Source: Sphingobium vermicomposti
GTDB taxonomy: Bacteria > Pseudomonadota > Alphaproteobacteria > Sphingomonadales > Sphingomonadaceae
Length of the DNA: 64,000 nucleotides
Reading direction: 5' to 3'
Assembly: GCF_011762025.1 (NCBI RefSeq)
Contig: NZ_JAASQR010000002.1
Coordinates: forward strand, 248,001 to 312,000
The notes under the pieces are model-generated. The model was not told the origin of the DNA. It saw nothing but the letters and a program-made list of their open reading frames with translations, and did no database searches. Shown here piece by piece: positions 16,665 to 24,695 of this stretch (within the stretch, counting starts at the first letter, position 1; each line of letters starts with the position of its first letter). A program made the translations under genes and the position numbers.

Positions 16665-17580
16665 CGGCATCGATCCAGGAGGCATCGCGTGCACTGCGTG
16701 CGGCATTGTGCCTGTACACCGTCGCCATGATCAGCGTGCGGGCATCTGCGCAAGAGAGTGGTCGGTCCTCCTTGGTCGTCAACAAACGCTCCGGTGCAAG
16801 CGCCTTGGTGGGCTGATAGATCAAACGGATCTGGCCAATCCCTCGGCCCAAGATTCGGGAAATGGCCGACCTGGCCTGCGCGCCGAGGATCGGCAGGACG
16901 CCATTTCGAATGCTATCAGAGGGTGTTCGCGTAAGCAGCTCCATGTCTGCGCGCACCGCTGTATCTCCTGGGGAGGCGGAAGCAATCGTCATGGATGCCA
17001 ACTGCCAGTCGGCTGCTTCCATCGCAGCAGCGAGGATTGCCCCATCGTTGGCTCTCACGGCAATGGTAAGCGCCGGCAATGCCAGCCCGTTCTCAGTAGC
17101 CATTGGCAAGCGCACCTTGCAGGTGCCTATTACGATTCCGGTCTCGCCGCTCTCATGGCGCTGGCGAGCAGTCATCGCCATGTTCCAAACCGTCGCGCGG
17201 GAGGGTGTTTTGACATCCAGCGCGGCACAACGCTCGCTTATCATATGCATAATTTTTGGCAGCGCTGCGGTGGGTCCCATCTCCTCGATCGCTCTGGCGG
17301 CCACCTCCCTGGCCTTGGGGTGGAGAGTGAGGCGGCTAGGCTTGCGCGGCGCGCCGCGGTGAGCGCCAGATGCAGCCATCCTGGCGGCACTTCCATAGTC
17401 ACGCCAGGCGCGAACTAGCGCCATGAACTGGTTGATGCTGAGGCCGAGGCGGGCAGAGTGTCTCTTTTGATCCATTTCGGTCGGCAAAGGAATTGCAAGA
17501 TAATCCTGTACGATGGAGACCCGACGCTGGACTTCCAGCCAGCGTAGCGGGTCCACCCCAGTTAAGTTAAGTTCGTTCAA
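16642..17580 (-). CDS. Transposase-fold-like hypothetical protein (312 aa), relative of its convergent neighbour
   Basis: The TTG start at 17580 is supported by GGAGAAAAGAC directly upstream. It converges on the 15549 gene with a 23-bp overlap of the 3' ends. Motif order matches that gene: LGLSINQFMALVRAWRDYG (compare LSLNRWYELYAAWRERR), a second helical unit ending PSRATVWNMAMTARQR, a core with TCKVRLP and LTIAVRANDGAILAAAMEA, then ILGRGIGQIRLIYQP (compare IGGRMGRVKF). Acidic catalytic residues of a transposase are not evident. Probably a DNA-binding protein; the function is unknown. Confidence 0.6.
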   Translation of the reverse strand: MNELNLTGVDPLRWLEVQRRVSIVQDYLAIPLPTEMDQKRHSARLGLSINQFMALVRAWRDYGSAARMAASGAHRGAPRKPSRLTLHPKAREVAARAIEEMGPTAALPKIMHMISERCAALDVKTPSRATVWNMAMTARQRHESGETGIVIGTCKVRLPMATENGLALPALTIAVRANDGAILAAAMEAADWQLASMTIASASPGDTAVRADMELLTRTPSDSIRNGVLPILGAQARSAISRILGRGIGQIRLIYQPTKALAPERLLTTKEDRPLSCADARTLIMATVYRHNAARSARDASWIDAATTAKPA

Positions 17581-18354
17581 GTCTTTTCTCCATACTGAGT
17601 TTGATCACCAATATGGTTGGTCAGACTTTTGGAACTTCCCGAGACTCTGGCCTGCGTGTCGATTTCTTTCGCCGGGTTAACGGCAGGGGGCGCAAGGGTT
17701 CGTCTGAAACTTACCACCTGCCGGTCCCGTGGTGGTTGCAGCACCGGTTGGCTGAAGGTGAACAGGTTCACTCGAGGATCATTTCATCATCACCATCACC
17801 AAGCAGACGTTTAGCCGGTGAGTGCCCGCTGCGCCCGTGAGGCCCCGCACCGGCAGGATGGTTCGGTGGGGCAATGCTCATGCTAATAAGCAACGAGCGG
17901 TATCGCTTCTATGCTGGAGCGGAACAGCAGCAACGCGCTAGGACATCAACATGCAAGAGGTTTCAATTTGCAGCGCGGCAGCCTTCTGGCCGTTGGGTGC
18001 GGACCAACATTCTTTGACTATGCTGATGCCATCGCTTGCAACAAACGCTGCCGATGGGACGCTGCCAAACTTGGCGCGAACGCTCGCCTCGACGTTTTAC
18101 GCGGCGCAGTGGATCGTGCTCGTTTATTTGCCGAGTTCACTGCGCTAGCCATCGTGCCTAAGCGCTTTGGTGATCGTATGGGCTCGGCTGAGGCTTGCCG
18201 GCACCTCGATTTTGGCAAGGAGGGCATCGTTATGGTGACATCCGGTAATCATGGTCTGCCCCGTAACCGGATCGCGGCACAGAACATCTCGACTGGCGCA
18301 ACCTTCTGTTAGGAACTGGGAGATAGGCAAGGCTTTTGAAGAACAGGAACTCTC
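17581..18354. other. Gene-poor stretch
   Basis: Several overlapping short open frames exist on both strands, but none has a good start, family resemblance and consistent codon use together. The longest (about 17911-18312, plus) reads like non-coding or decayed sequence. I see no repeat or RNA gene here. Confidence 0.3.
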
Positions 18355-18669
18355 ATGCGATATTACAAGATTTTGGCGGCTCCATTTAACGACGGCCGGA
18401 TGGTGGCAGCAGTTGCTCCGCTTGACGCTGAACTACAGGACATCCTTGTTAAGGAGATCGACTGGGATACATGTAGCCTGGATGGGAAGCACGACATCTG
18501 GGTTGAGGACGGCTCCATCTTTAACTCCGACGTGCATTTCGCACGTATTGGCCAACAGCGCAATGTTCCCTTACCGGCTATTGTCTTGGGAGTGCAGGGA
18601 GAAAAGTGCACTGATGCAACAATTGCCCTTGAGGACTTGCTTGGATTGGTATCGCTTGAAGGTGATTGA
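18355..18669 (+). CDS. Hypothetical protein (104 aa)
   Basis: Unrecognised, acidic, soluble by composition. It begins MRYYKILAAPFNDGRMV with AGGAA six bases before the ATG, and the frame keeps a balanced composition to the stop (IALEDLLGLVSLEGD). It stands alone on the plus strand in the accessory region. Codon use looks real, but no relative is known to me. Confidence 0.5.
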   Translation: MRYYKILAAPFNDGRMVAAVAPLDAELQDILVKEIDWDTCSLDGKHDIWVEDGSIFNSDVHFARIGQQRNVPLPAIVLGVQGEKCTDATIALEDLLGLVSLEGD

Positions 18670-19328
18670 ACTGAATAATCAGGATCGATAATCCAGGCCA
18701 CTCTTATACTTAGTCATTCAGTCGGATACTAGTCTGCTGTCGAGATTGACAGGATGTAGTTTTCTCCGGTGAATGGCGTTCAGGTGCCTGGGCTTGTCAG
18801 ACATCGCGAGCCCAGGGTGCGTAAAAATAAATTGTTCAATTATTATTGAACAATATTATGGCGGACACATCTTAGAGGCCTGTCAACAGCAGGAGCGACC
18901 ATGCATGCATCTGATGGCGCGTGTTGTAGCTGGCTTCCCATCGATTGTCCGCCATCAATCGCGGGGCCATTGCAACGAGGGTCTCGCCTTTGTCCCGCCA
19001 TGCCTTCTTTCGGCTGTCTCACAGCAAAAGACCCTCTATACAGCGACGCTGAAGGTGTCTGTGGGGGAGAACCGCATCCGGGCTTTCCATGCTTGTCATG
19101 CCTTCTCACGAGAAGAGGTGCTGTCGCGCATCGGATTGCGGGTTCCATCGCAGCTGCTCGGCAATGTCGATATTCGCCAAGGCATCGCACTTCATCATCC
19201 CATAGTCCTTCGGCTGGTGCCGGTTGCGATAGCACGTAATCTGGCGGAATATGGTGATTGCTGCCCGCGCAGACGTCCTCTTGCGCAAGGGCGAGACTTG
19301 AATATTCAGGAATGTGCCGGCAGATGAG
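18670..19328. other. Stretch without a confident gene, downstream part controlled by an ArsR-type box
   Basis: An operator-like inverted repeat at 18831-18854 is followed by AGGAGCGACC and an ATG at 18901, so a plus-strand product was probably once made here. The frames after it (to 19239 or 19327) have poor, cysteine/serine-rich composition and no family resemblance. A decayed gene is likely. Confidence 0.3.
18831..18854. promoter_or_regulatory. Inverted repeat ATTGTTCAAT-N4-ATTGAACAAT, ArsR-type operator candidate
   Basis: Ten-base arms are perfectly inverted around TATT and contain TTCAA-N6-TTGAA, the common half-site layout of ArsR/SmtB repressors. The ten bases just before it (GTAAAAATAA, 18821-18830) also precede the second box at 19714. 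It lies about 500 bp from the ArsR-type gene at 19329-19640. Confidence 0.55.
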
Positions 19329-19640
19329 CTAAATCGCTTTAGCTCTATCAATTCTTTCCAGAATGATCATGGCGGCCTCACGCGCGCCTGCCGGCGTGAC
19401 GCGGTAGGTCACCTCGCGCCCATTTTTTTCGGAAGTGACAAGGCCGGCTAGCTTCAAAACTTTTAGATGTGTGGACATCAGGTTCTTGTCTAAGCCAAGC
19501 GCTTTGGCGATTTCTCCTTGGATCATTCCCCCTTCGCCCTGCTCTAGAAGCAGTTCAAATGTCCGCCAGCGGGTTGGCTGACCGAGAGCGGCCAGGATGG
19601 GAAGCGACGTCAATTCCATGGTCAATAGATAATGAACCAT
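19329..19640 (-). CDS. ArsR-type winged-helix transcriptional regulator
   Basis: 103 residues. ILAALGQPTRWRTFELLLEQ, then GEIAKALGLDKNLMSTHLKV (recognition helix) and GLVTSEKNGREVTYRVTPAG (wing) fit ArsR/SmtB or BigR-like repressors. The metal-binding ELCVCDL motif is absent, so the signal is probably not a metal through the classic site. AAAGG lies before ATG 19640. It is divergent from the 19818-23674 operon, with a TTCAA-N6-TTGAA box in the gap. It likely represses that operon and itself, and perhaps a second site at 18831. Confidence 0.8.
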   Translation of the reverse strand: MVHYLLTMELTSLPILAALGQPTRWRTFELLLEQGEGGMIQGEIAKALGLDKNLMSTHLKVLKLAGLVTSEKNGREVTYRVTPAGAREAAMIILERIDRAKAI

Positions 19641-19713
19641 TGAACCTTTGAATAGGGTTTCGGGCTCTTAGTGATCGTCACGAAGCGAAAAAATCACCCC
19701 GTAAAAATAACAT

Positions 19714-19729
19714 TTCAACAGATATTGAA
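19714..19729. promoter_or_regulatory. TTCAA-N6-TTGAA operator candidate upstream of the exonuclease operon
   Basis: TTTCAACAGATATTGAAA lies between the ArsR-type gene and the 19818 gene, preceded by GTAAAAATAA exactly as in the 18831 box. Further TTGAAC half-sites follow at about 19733 and at about 19640-19655. The same regulator probably acts at all of them. Confidence 0.55.
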
Positions 19730-19817
19730 ACATTGAACTGTTAACCATATCTGGGACGAGTGACGGGCTGAAATGTCCGTCAGCGGGAGGCATCAAGTCG
19801 GTAACGGAGACGGAACC

Positions 19818-20381
19818 ATGGAACATTCGTTCAACGCCGCTGACCCTGTCCAATCACGGTATCAGATCGAGGACCCTCTTGGCTCTGATCGCGATGACGA
19901 TCAGGTTGTTATCACCACCCGTCGTGCGCTCTGCCGCGTTGCATTCGTCGCAGCCGAAACCGCCTACCGGTTCGAACGGGGAGGCATCGGCTATGATGCC
20001 ATGGCGTGGATTATGGTGCCTCGCCGGCTCTTCGACGGCATGTCGGCGCTGGATGCTTGTCTGGACCGTACCAACTTTCAGCGGGCGATAATTCTTCATG
20101 GCCTTTGCCTCGGACTGGATGCGTCTCCCGATGACATCGACGGGCTTACCGGGGATGATGATTTGGACGAGGACAGCGTTCCTCCCTTAGATCAACTGAT
20201 CCCCGTCTGCGGTATGAAAGCTAGAGAGGGCAGCGCAAGTTCTAATCCAAGCCCTTCTAGTCCGCTTAAGAGCAGTCGCGGCTCACGGGCCCGCAGGGTT
20301 CGTCCATCTCGGGCCAATGTTTCCCGTCTCGGCCGTATCAAAAAGCGTTCCGGTTCGTTTCGCAGGGGATTAGCCTCTTGA
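19818..20381 (+). CDS. Hypothetical protein, first gene of exonuclease operon
   Basis: 187 residues, unrecognised. The first 110 residues look folded (TRRALCRVAFVAAETAYRFE; AWIMVPRRLFDGMSALDACL). An acidic stretch (DDIDGLTGDDDLDEDSV) follows, and then a serine/arginine-rich basic tail. ATG 19818 has GGAGACGG seven bases upstream. The stop overlaps the exonuclease start (TTGA). An acidic patch with a basic tail suggests nucleic-acid or protein contacts, but no function can be named. Confidence 0.65.
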   Translation: MEHSFNAADPVQSRYQIEDPLGSDRDDDQVVITTRRALCRVAFVAAETAYRFERGGIGYDAMAWIMVPRRLFDGMSALDACLDRTNFQRAIILHGLCLGLDASPDDIDGLTGDDDLDEDSVPPLDQLIPVCGMKAREGSASSNPSPSSPLKSSRGSRARRVRPSRANVSRLGRIKKRSGSFRRGLAS

Positions 20382-21331
20382 CCATGCTTTCGAGCGCCTG
20401 TGCAGCGAAAGGCATTCCGATGTTTGCAGGGGGCGGAACAAGGGTACTGCACCAACTGCATCTCGTCGATGGGCCAACAGGCGTGGGCGACCCTAACTCT
20501 CCCTACCTAGGAGTAGTTGTCGATGTCGAGACCACGGGCCTGGATCGTAAACAGGACGTTATTATCGAGCTCGCCATGCGCCAGTTTAGGTACGACGAGG
20601 TAGGTCGCATAACCAATGTTGGTCGTGAGTTCTGCTGGTTGCAGGACCCTGGCCGTCCTTTGACAAATGAGATCATGAAACTCACAGGCCTCAACGATGA
20701 GATCTTAAAGGGTCAGTCAATGGATAAAGGCTTGGTGGCGCGTATTCTCCGTCATGCAGATCTCGTCGTTGCCCACAACGCCAGTTTTGACCGTCCGCGG
20801 ATCGAAGACGAGATTCCCGATGCCGCTGGCGGTGCTTGGGCGTGCAGCTGCGTTGAAGTCCCATGGCGCGATTTCGGTTTTGACGGACGCGGCCTCGGCT
20901 ACCTGCTTGCGCAGGTCGGTTACTACAATTGCGCGCACAGAGCGGCGAGCGATGTCAATAGCACCATTGCGCTGCTTGCCCATGAGGTGTCGCCAGGGCG
21001 AACCGCGATGCGGGAGCTCATCGAACGCTCTTCGCGCGACAGCTGGATCGTGCATGCCAAAGGTGCTGCATTCGAAACGAAGGGTGCGCTTAAATCGCGT
21101 GGCTATCGGTGGAATGCGGATTTGAAAACATGGTGGCTCGAGACGGCTGAACGGTTGAAGGAAGAAAAGTGGCTGGAGGCGAACATCTACACGTCATCCG
21201 CCAATCCGCAGGCGTTTGGGCCGGAGTGGATTTGCGTATCAAACCGTAGCAGGTGGAATCCGGTGCTCATAAATCTAAGCGGCCCAGCCCCGAAAGGTGA
21301 TCTCCCGACTGCTAAGATTGGCCGATTTTGA
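20378..21331 (+). CDS. DEDDh 3'-5' exonuclease (DnaQ/epsilon-like) with C-terminal extension
   Basis: 317 residues from a TTG that overlaps the previous stop (ATG 20384 is an alternative). The exonuclease core is complete: D49 and E51 in VVVDVETTGLD, D138 in VAHNASFDRP, H187 and D192 in HRAASDVNS. A C-terminal unit (about 225-275: IVHAKGAAFETKGALKSRGY, then WNADLKTWW) matches the small domain often fused to plasmid and phage exonucleases of this type. It would trim single strands or 3' ends of DNA or RNA. Its place in an operon of unknown genes under an ArsR-type regulator suggests a dedicated accessory function rather than replication proofreading. Confidence 0.85.
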   Translation: MTMLSSACAAKGIPMFAGGGTRVLHQLHLVDGPTGVGDPNSPYLGVVVDVETTGLDRKQDVIIELAMRQFRYDEVGRITNVGREFCWLQDPGRPLTNEIMKLTGLNDEILKGQSMDKGLVARILRHADLVVAHNASFDRPRIEDEIPDAAGGAWACSCVEVPWRDFGFDGRGLGYLLAQVGYYNCAHRAASDVNSTIALLAHEVSPGRTAMRELIERSSRDSWIVHAKGAAFETKGALKSRGYRWNADLKTWWLETAERLKEEKWLEANIYTSSANPQAFGPEWICVSNRSRWNPVLINLSGPAPKGDLPTAKIGRF

Positions 21332-21453
21332 TCCAAGTGTGAACCGCTCGTCTTGAGTGGTTTGCCATAGATGCGCGGTCACCGGCGCCCCACACTAGGC
21401 GGGCATGGGACAAAGCAGGCTTGCGTTTCTCAACACAGAAGAAGGTGCAGCAC

Positions 21454-22269
21454 ATGGCGAAAAAGACGACCCGCGCGACCTTAGCCCGAAAGGGAGACAC
21501 GTCGACCGGTACAGCCCTCATACCAGTGAAAGCGCACGCCCGCGCGTTGGATCTAGTCAGTGCCCGCTTGGATGTGGATCAGATAATTAAATGCGAAGGC
21601 GACACTACGCTCGTTGTGGGTCAGCCTTACAAAATGGGTAATGTTACAATTCAGACGGACGAAGTTTATTACGTCGACGGCGCACGCGCCGGCCTCTCGA
21701 ATGGACCATGGCTCGGCGAAGCCGACAAGATTGCGTGGCGTGATCCCGTCACAGGTTACGACTGCATCATGATGCGCGACAGAGACGAAGGTTTCCTCTC
21801 CGGCTATGTCGGCGTGCCCATGCGGCATCCGCTCTATGGTTACGATCATAAGGCACTTCCAGCTGGTCTCGGCATCCAGGTTCACGGAGGTCTAAGTTAC
21901 TCCGCCACCTGCGAAGAGGGGCCGACGCCCGAGCGCCGCATCATGTACGAAGCACGTCGCATCTGTCATGTTGCGGTCAGGCAATTCCCCATCCGGAACG
22001 GAAGCGATCATCACGTGGATGATCACGCATGGTGGTTTGGTTTTGAGTGCAATCATCTTTACGACCTGGTTCCTGCCGACCTGAGCAGAAATCTGAATCA
22101 TTTCCTGAGCGCCGAAACGGGAGGGAAGTACCGGGACGCGACCTATGTTTGCACGGAGGTCCAGAACCTCGCTGCTCAGCTCAGGGCCATTGCCGATGGG
22201 TGCGCGATCCCAGCTCGCCGCGGTGATCCTCTTCCACCGCTCGGGCTTGATCCTCAAAGAGGAGCCTGA
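21454..22269 (+). CDS. Conserved-looking hypothetical protein (271 aa)
   Basis: The start at ATG 21454 follows GAAGG. The first 30 residues are basic (AKKTTRATLARKGD). The middle has GYVGVPMRHPLYGYD and IQVHGGLSYS, a segment I associate with uncharacterised phage and plasmid proteins of alphaproteobacteria. HHVDDHAWWFGFECNH could bind a metal through its histidines and acids. It sits 122 bp after the exonuclease and 2 bp before the next gene. Cellular role unknown. Confidence 0.7.
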   Translation: MAKKTTRATLARKGDTSTGTALIPVKAHARALDLVSARLDVDQIIKCEGDTTLVVGQPYKMGNVTIQTDEVYYVDGARAGLSNGPWLGEADKIAWRDPVTGYDCIMMRDRDEGFLSGYVGVPMRHPLYGYDHKALPAGLGIQVHGGLSYSATCEEGPTPERRIMYEARRICHVAVRQFPIRNGSDHHVDDHAWWFGFECNHLYDLVPADLSRNLNHFLSAETGGKYRDATYVCTEVQNLAAQLRAIADGCAIPARRGDPLPPLGLDPQRGA

Positions 22270-22271
22270 TC

Positions 22272-23042
22272 ATGGCGGCGCATGGCTCGATGAGGTGCGA
22301 CCTTCCTTGGGGTTGGTGGCTGCGTGCCGAACCAAGAGGATTTGTCGATGACGAAGAAAACGTCTGGTCTAGTGTGCGCGATGCATTCTGGCGAGGCCGC
22401 CTCGGCTTTCAAAGTCCAGGTGAACCCGAACATTTCGAGATGATGCTGCGCGTGATGACGTCCATGGGCAGCAGACAGCTGAATCCGATCGAAAGCAAGC
22501 ATGACCTTTTCGAAAACAGTATTTTGTTCTGGCGCTTCTACATGTTGTGGCTCGGATCAACCGGGCTGGCTAACGGCACTGTTCACGACGCTAGTCTGAC
22601 TGAAGAGGGGCGATCAGCGCTGGCGATGTTGCAGGCCACCCGGGATCCAGCCTGGGTCGATCTCCCGATGAGCAGCGTCGTCGATGCCGTCAGAATGGTA
22701 GGGCAGGGCGCCGCGGAGAAAGCTCGCGAGGCATCCATTCAGCAATTTGAGGCGCAAACAAGCCGGTTGCCTTGGATATTCAGTCGCGAACGCGTCGGAA
22801 CGAGATTCCTCATCACTCTTACAGGCCTAGCCCGTGACAGCAGAATGCCGACTAAGCGTGTCTTCTGGTCGCAGGATTTCGCAGGGAATGTAGCCCGCGA
22901 CGATTTCTTTGGATGGCTTGCCGAACGTGTGGAGCGGTGGGAAGACTGGGGCGAGTTCGCCTATTCCGAAGGTGCTGGTGCGCTCACACAGCGCTTTTTG
23001 CAACTCGTGATCGCTTCGAACGGGTTGACGGGTCGCCGATGA
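22272..23042 (+). CDS. Hypothetical protein (256 aa)
   Basis: Unrecognised, tryptophan-rich, soluble. Readable landmarks are LPWGWWLRAEPRGFVDDEEN at the N-terminus, SILFWRFYMLWLGSTG near 85-100 and FFGWLAERVERWEDWGEFAY near 220. It starts two bases after the previous stop, and its own stop overlaps the next start as ATGA, so it is translated with the operon. No motif points to an activity. Confidence 0.65.
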   Translation: MAAHGSMRCDLPWGWWLRAEPRGFVDDEENVWSSVRDAFWRGRLGFQSPGEPEHFEMMLRVMTSMGSRQLNPIESKHDLFENSILFWRFYMLWLGSTGLANGTVHDASLTEEGRSALAMLQATRDPAWVDLPMSSVVDAVRMVGQGAAEKAREASIQQFEAQTSRLPWIFSRERVGTRFLITLTGLARDSRMPTKRVFWSQDFAGNVARDDFFGWLAERVERWEDWGEFAYSEGAGALTQRFLQLVIASNGLTGRR

Positions 23043-23674
23043 ACCGTTCCCGCCCGCCTGAGGCCATCCACCAAGCGACCCGGTTGGAGCTCGCGGTGTT
23101 GGAATCAGAGGTCCGTGCGCGTCGCCTGCAGATATTTCGCACCCATCTTGCCCGCACCATTCGCCTCGCATCGCCCCTGTTGATCGACGCGTGCCGTCCT
23201 GAGGAACTGGACGAAGCTGTATGGCGCGTGAGGCCGACAGAGCGTTGGCCGCACGGCCTCGATCCGCAGGTGGTGCTTCGCGGTTGGCCTGCTTGGACTC
23301 GTCGACGCGATAAGAACTGTATTCATTCGTCCAGCCGCCCGGCCGACGATAGCTTCTTTGGTATGGATCAGCTCGTACTTCGCATCCGAAGCAATGGTGC
23401 GCACATGTTGTTCCAGGTCGGGTCGATAGCGCTCCTGACTGCAGGGGGTGGCGGCTACCTCTTTCTTCCCTACGCTCTCGACAACGATCAACGCACCGGA
23501 CTTATTGGCGCTACACTCGACAGCGTATTCAAGCATCCGATAACAACCGATCGGCCTTATCCAATCGTTGGAATATCGCCGCACGATACCTGCAGTATGA
23601 CTTTGCTCAGGTTCGAAGCGCCGCCGGCGGAATGGCATGTCCCTTGGGCACGTCCTTGGGAAATGCCTTTCTAG
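23039..23674 (+). CDS. Hypothetical protein, last gene of exonuclease operon
   Basis: 211 residues from the ATG at 23039, which overlaps the previous stop (ATGA). A helical, basic N-terminus (EVRARRLQIFRTHLARTI) is followed by a beta-rich half with GAHMLFQVGSIALLTAGGGG. No family recognised; no signal peptide or certain membrane span. The coupling implies it works with the preceding protein. Confidence 0.65.
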   Translation: MNRSRPPEAIHQATRLELAVLESEVRARRLQIFRTHLARTIRLASPLLIDACRPEELDEAVWRVRPTERWPHGLDPQVVLRGWPAWTRRRDKNCIHSSSRPADDSFFGMDQLVLRIRSNGAHMLFQVGSIALLTAGGGGYLFLPYALDNDQRTGLIGATLDSVFKHPITTDRPYPIVGISPHDTCSMTLLRFEAPPAEWHVPWARPWEMPF

Positions 23675-23774
23675 TCCTGGTCGAGTTGTCTAGCCGCAAT
23701 TGCATCAGATTATATGCTGTTTGCGATAGCCTGACCATAGATGCGGCGCGCTGGAGGCGCAAACACCCGGCGGT

Positions 23775-24695
23775 TCAGGACGTGCTTCCCGACCCAGGTA
23801 CAAAGCTAATTTGGGCAAGCCGCCAGGCGCGTTCCGGGTTCCCTCGCCAGACTTCTTGGACCGTCGGCGCCCTATGCGGAAGCGGACCGCAGACTTCTGC
23901 ATGAATGTAGCGGCCGGTCGCCCGAAGACGCACCTTCGAGCCCGGATAGAGTTCGCTAAGCCTCTCATGAAGCTTAAGGGAATCCTTAGCCAAATCTACC
24001 CGGCCAAGGCGGCGGGGGGCGCCATCTACAAGTTCGGCTGTCGCCACCCGCAGGGAGGTTACGCCGTCCTTAAGGATGCTAAGTGAAATGAACGCAGCTG
24101 CTGCGGCATCCATCCACCAGATGCCAAAACCTGTCCCGACTATCCCGATGATCCCGGCGAGCCCCGTCATCCAGTCTGCCTTCTGCATCATTGCGTCCGT
24201 ATCGAGGACTTCATCCTGCAGTCTATGCGCTATCGGTTGTTTGAGCCGCCCCAGGATCATGGGAGGAATGACTGAGTAGACGAGCCCTGCTATCATCAAC
24301 CAGCCCTGCCAGATATCATGTCCGAAGACGCGCACAGGTAACATAGTTGGATGCTCTTGGGAGAGGAGCGAGGAAGTCGAATCGAAGATAAGGATCGCGC
24401 CTACAGCGCAAAGCGCCACGGCTGCGATGAGCGATGAGAGGCTCTGAACGCGATCGAAGCCGAAAGGAAATGCTGCGTTCGGGCGCCGGCGCTCGAAGCG
24501 GAGGGCCACAAGAAACACGACAGCAGGAACGAGGCTCAAAATGTCCTCAACAAGTGCCGTCTTCATAGCCTGGCTGGAGCCCATCACGAACCACATGACG
24601 ATCACCACAGAAGACATCCAGGTGAGGGTCCACCATTCCAGTCGGTGAGCCTGTCGAAGATCCTCTTGTACCGGGTCGGGAAGTTTCGGGTTCAT
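23775..24695 (-). CDS. Cation diffusion facilitator (CDF)-family transporter
   Basis: 306 residues in the inner membrane with about five or six helices (WWTLTWMSSVVIVMWFVMG; SLVPAVVFLVALRFERRRP; LIAAVALCAVGAILIFD; IIGIVGTGFGIWWMDAA). FPFGFDRVQS and the repeat of acidic metal-site positions (ALVEDILS; DTDAMMQKADWMTG) fit the CDF fold, although the HxxxD sites are altered. The C-terminal 70 residues form the ferredoxin-like cytoplasmic domain. ATG 24695 overlaps the lipoprotein stop (ATGA), so the two are co-translated. The transported metal is not predictable. Confidence 0.78.
   Translation of the reverse strand: MNPKLPDPVQEDLRQAHRLEWWTLTWMSSVVIVMWFVMGSSQAMKTALVEDILSLVPAVVFLVALRFERRRPNAAFPFGFDRVQSLSSLIAAVALCAVGAILIFDSTSSLLSQEHPTMLPVRVFGHDIWQGWLMIAGLVYSVIPPMILGRLKQPIAHRLQDEVLDTDAMMQKADWMTGLAGIIGIVGTGFGIWWMDAAAAAFISLSILKDGVTSLRVATAELVDGAPRRLGRVDLAKDSLKLHERLSELYPGSKVRLRATGRYIHAEVCGPLPHRAPTVQEVWRGNPERAWRLAQISFVPGSGSTS

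Noticed and set aside
17617..17814. Plus-strand frame containing five consecutive histidines near its end
   Set aside because: The run comes from a simple CATCATCACCATCAC stretch, the rest of the frame lacks protein-like composition, and no ribosome site is present.
17911..18312. 133-codon plus-strand frame as a gene
   Set aside because: No ribosome site, mixed composition and competing frames on both strands; kept only as a gene-poor stretch.
18773..19327. 184-codon plus-strand frame as a gene
   Set aside because: Its start lies before the operator-like repeat, so the frame would run through the repeat, and its composition is poor in all parts.
22913..23038. Longer start for the last gene of the exonuclease operon
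   Set aside because: The extra residues overlap the previous gene heavily and are cysteine/arginine-rich shadow sequence; the ATGA overlap at 23039 is a much better start.
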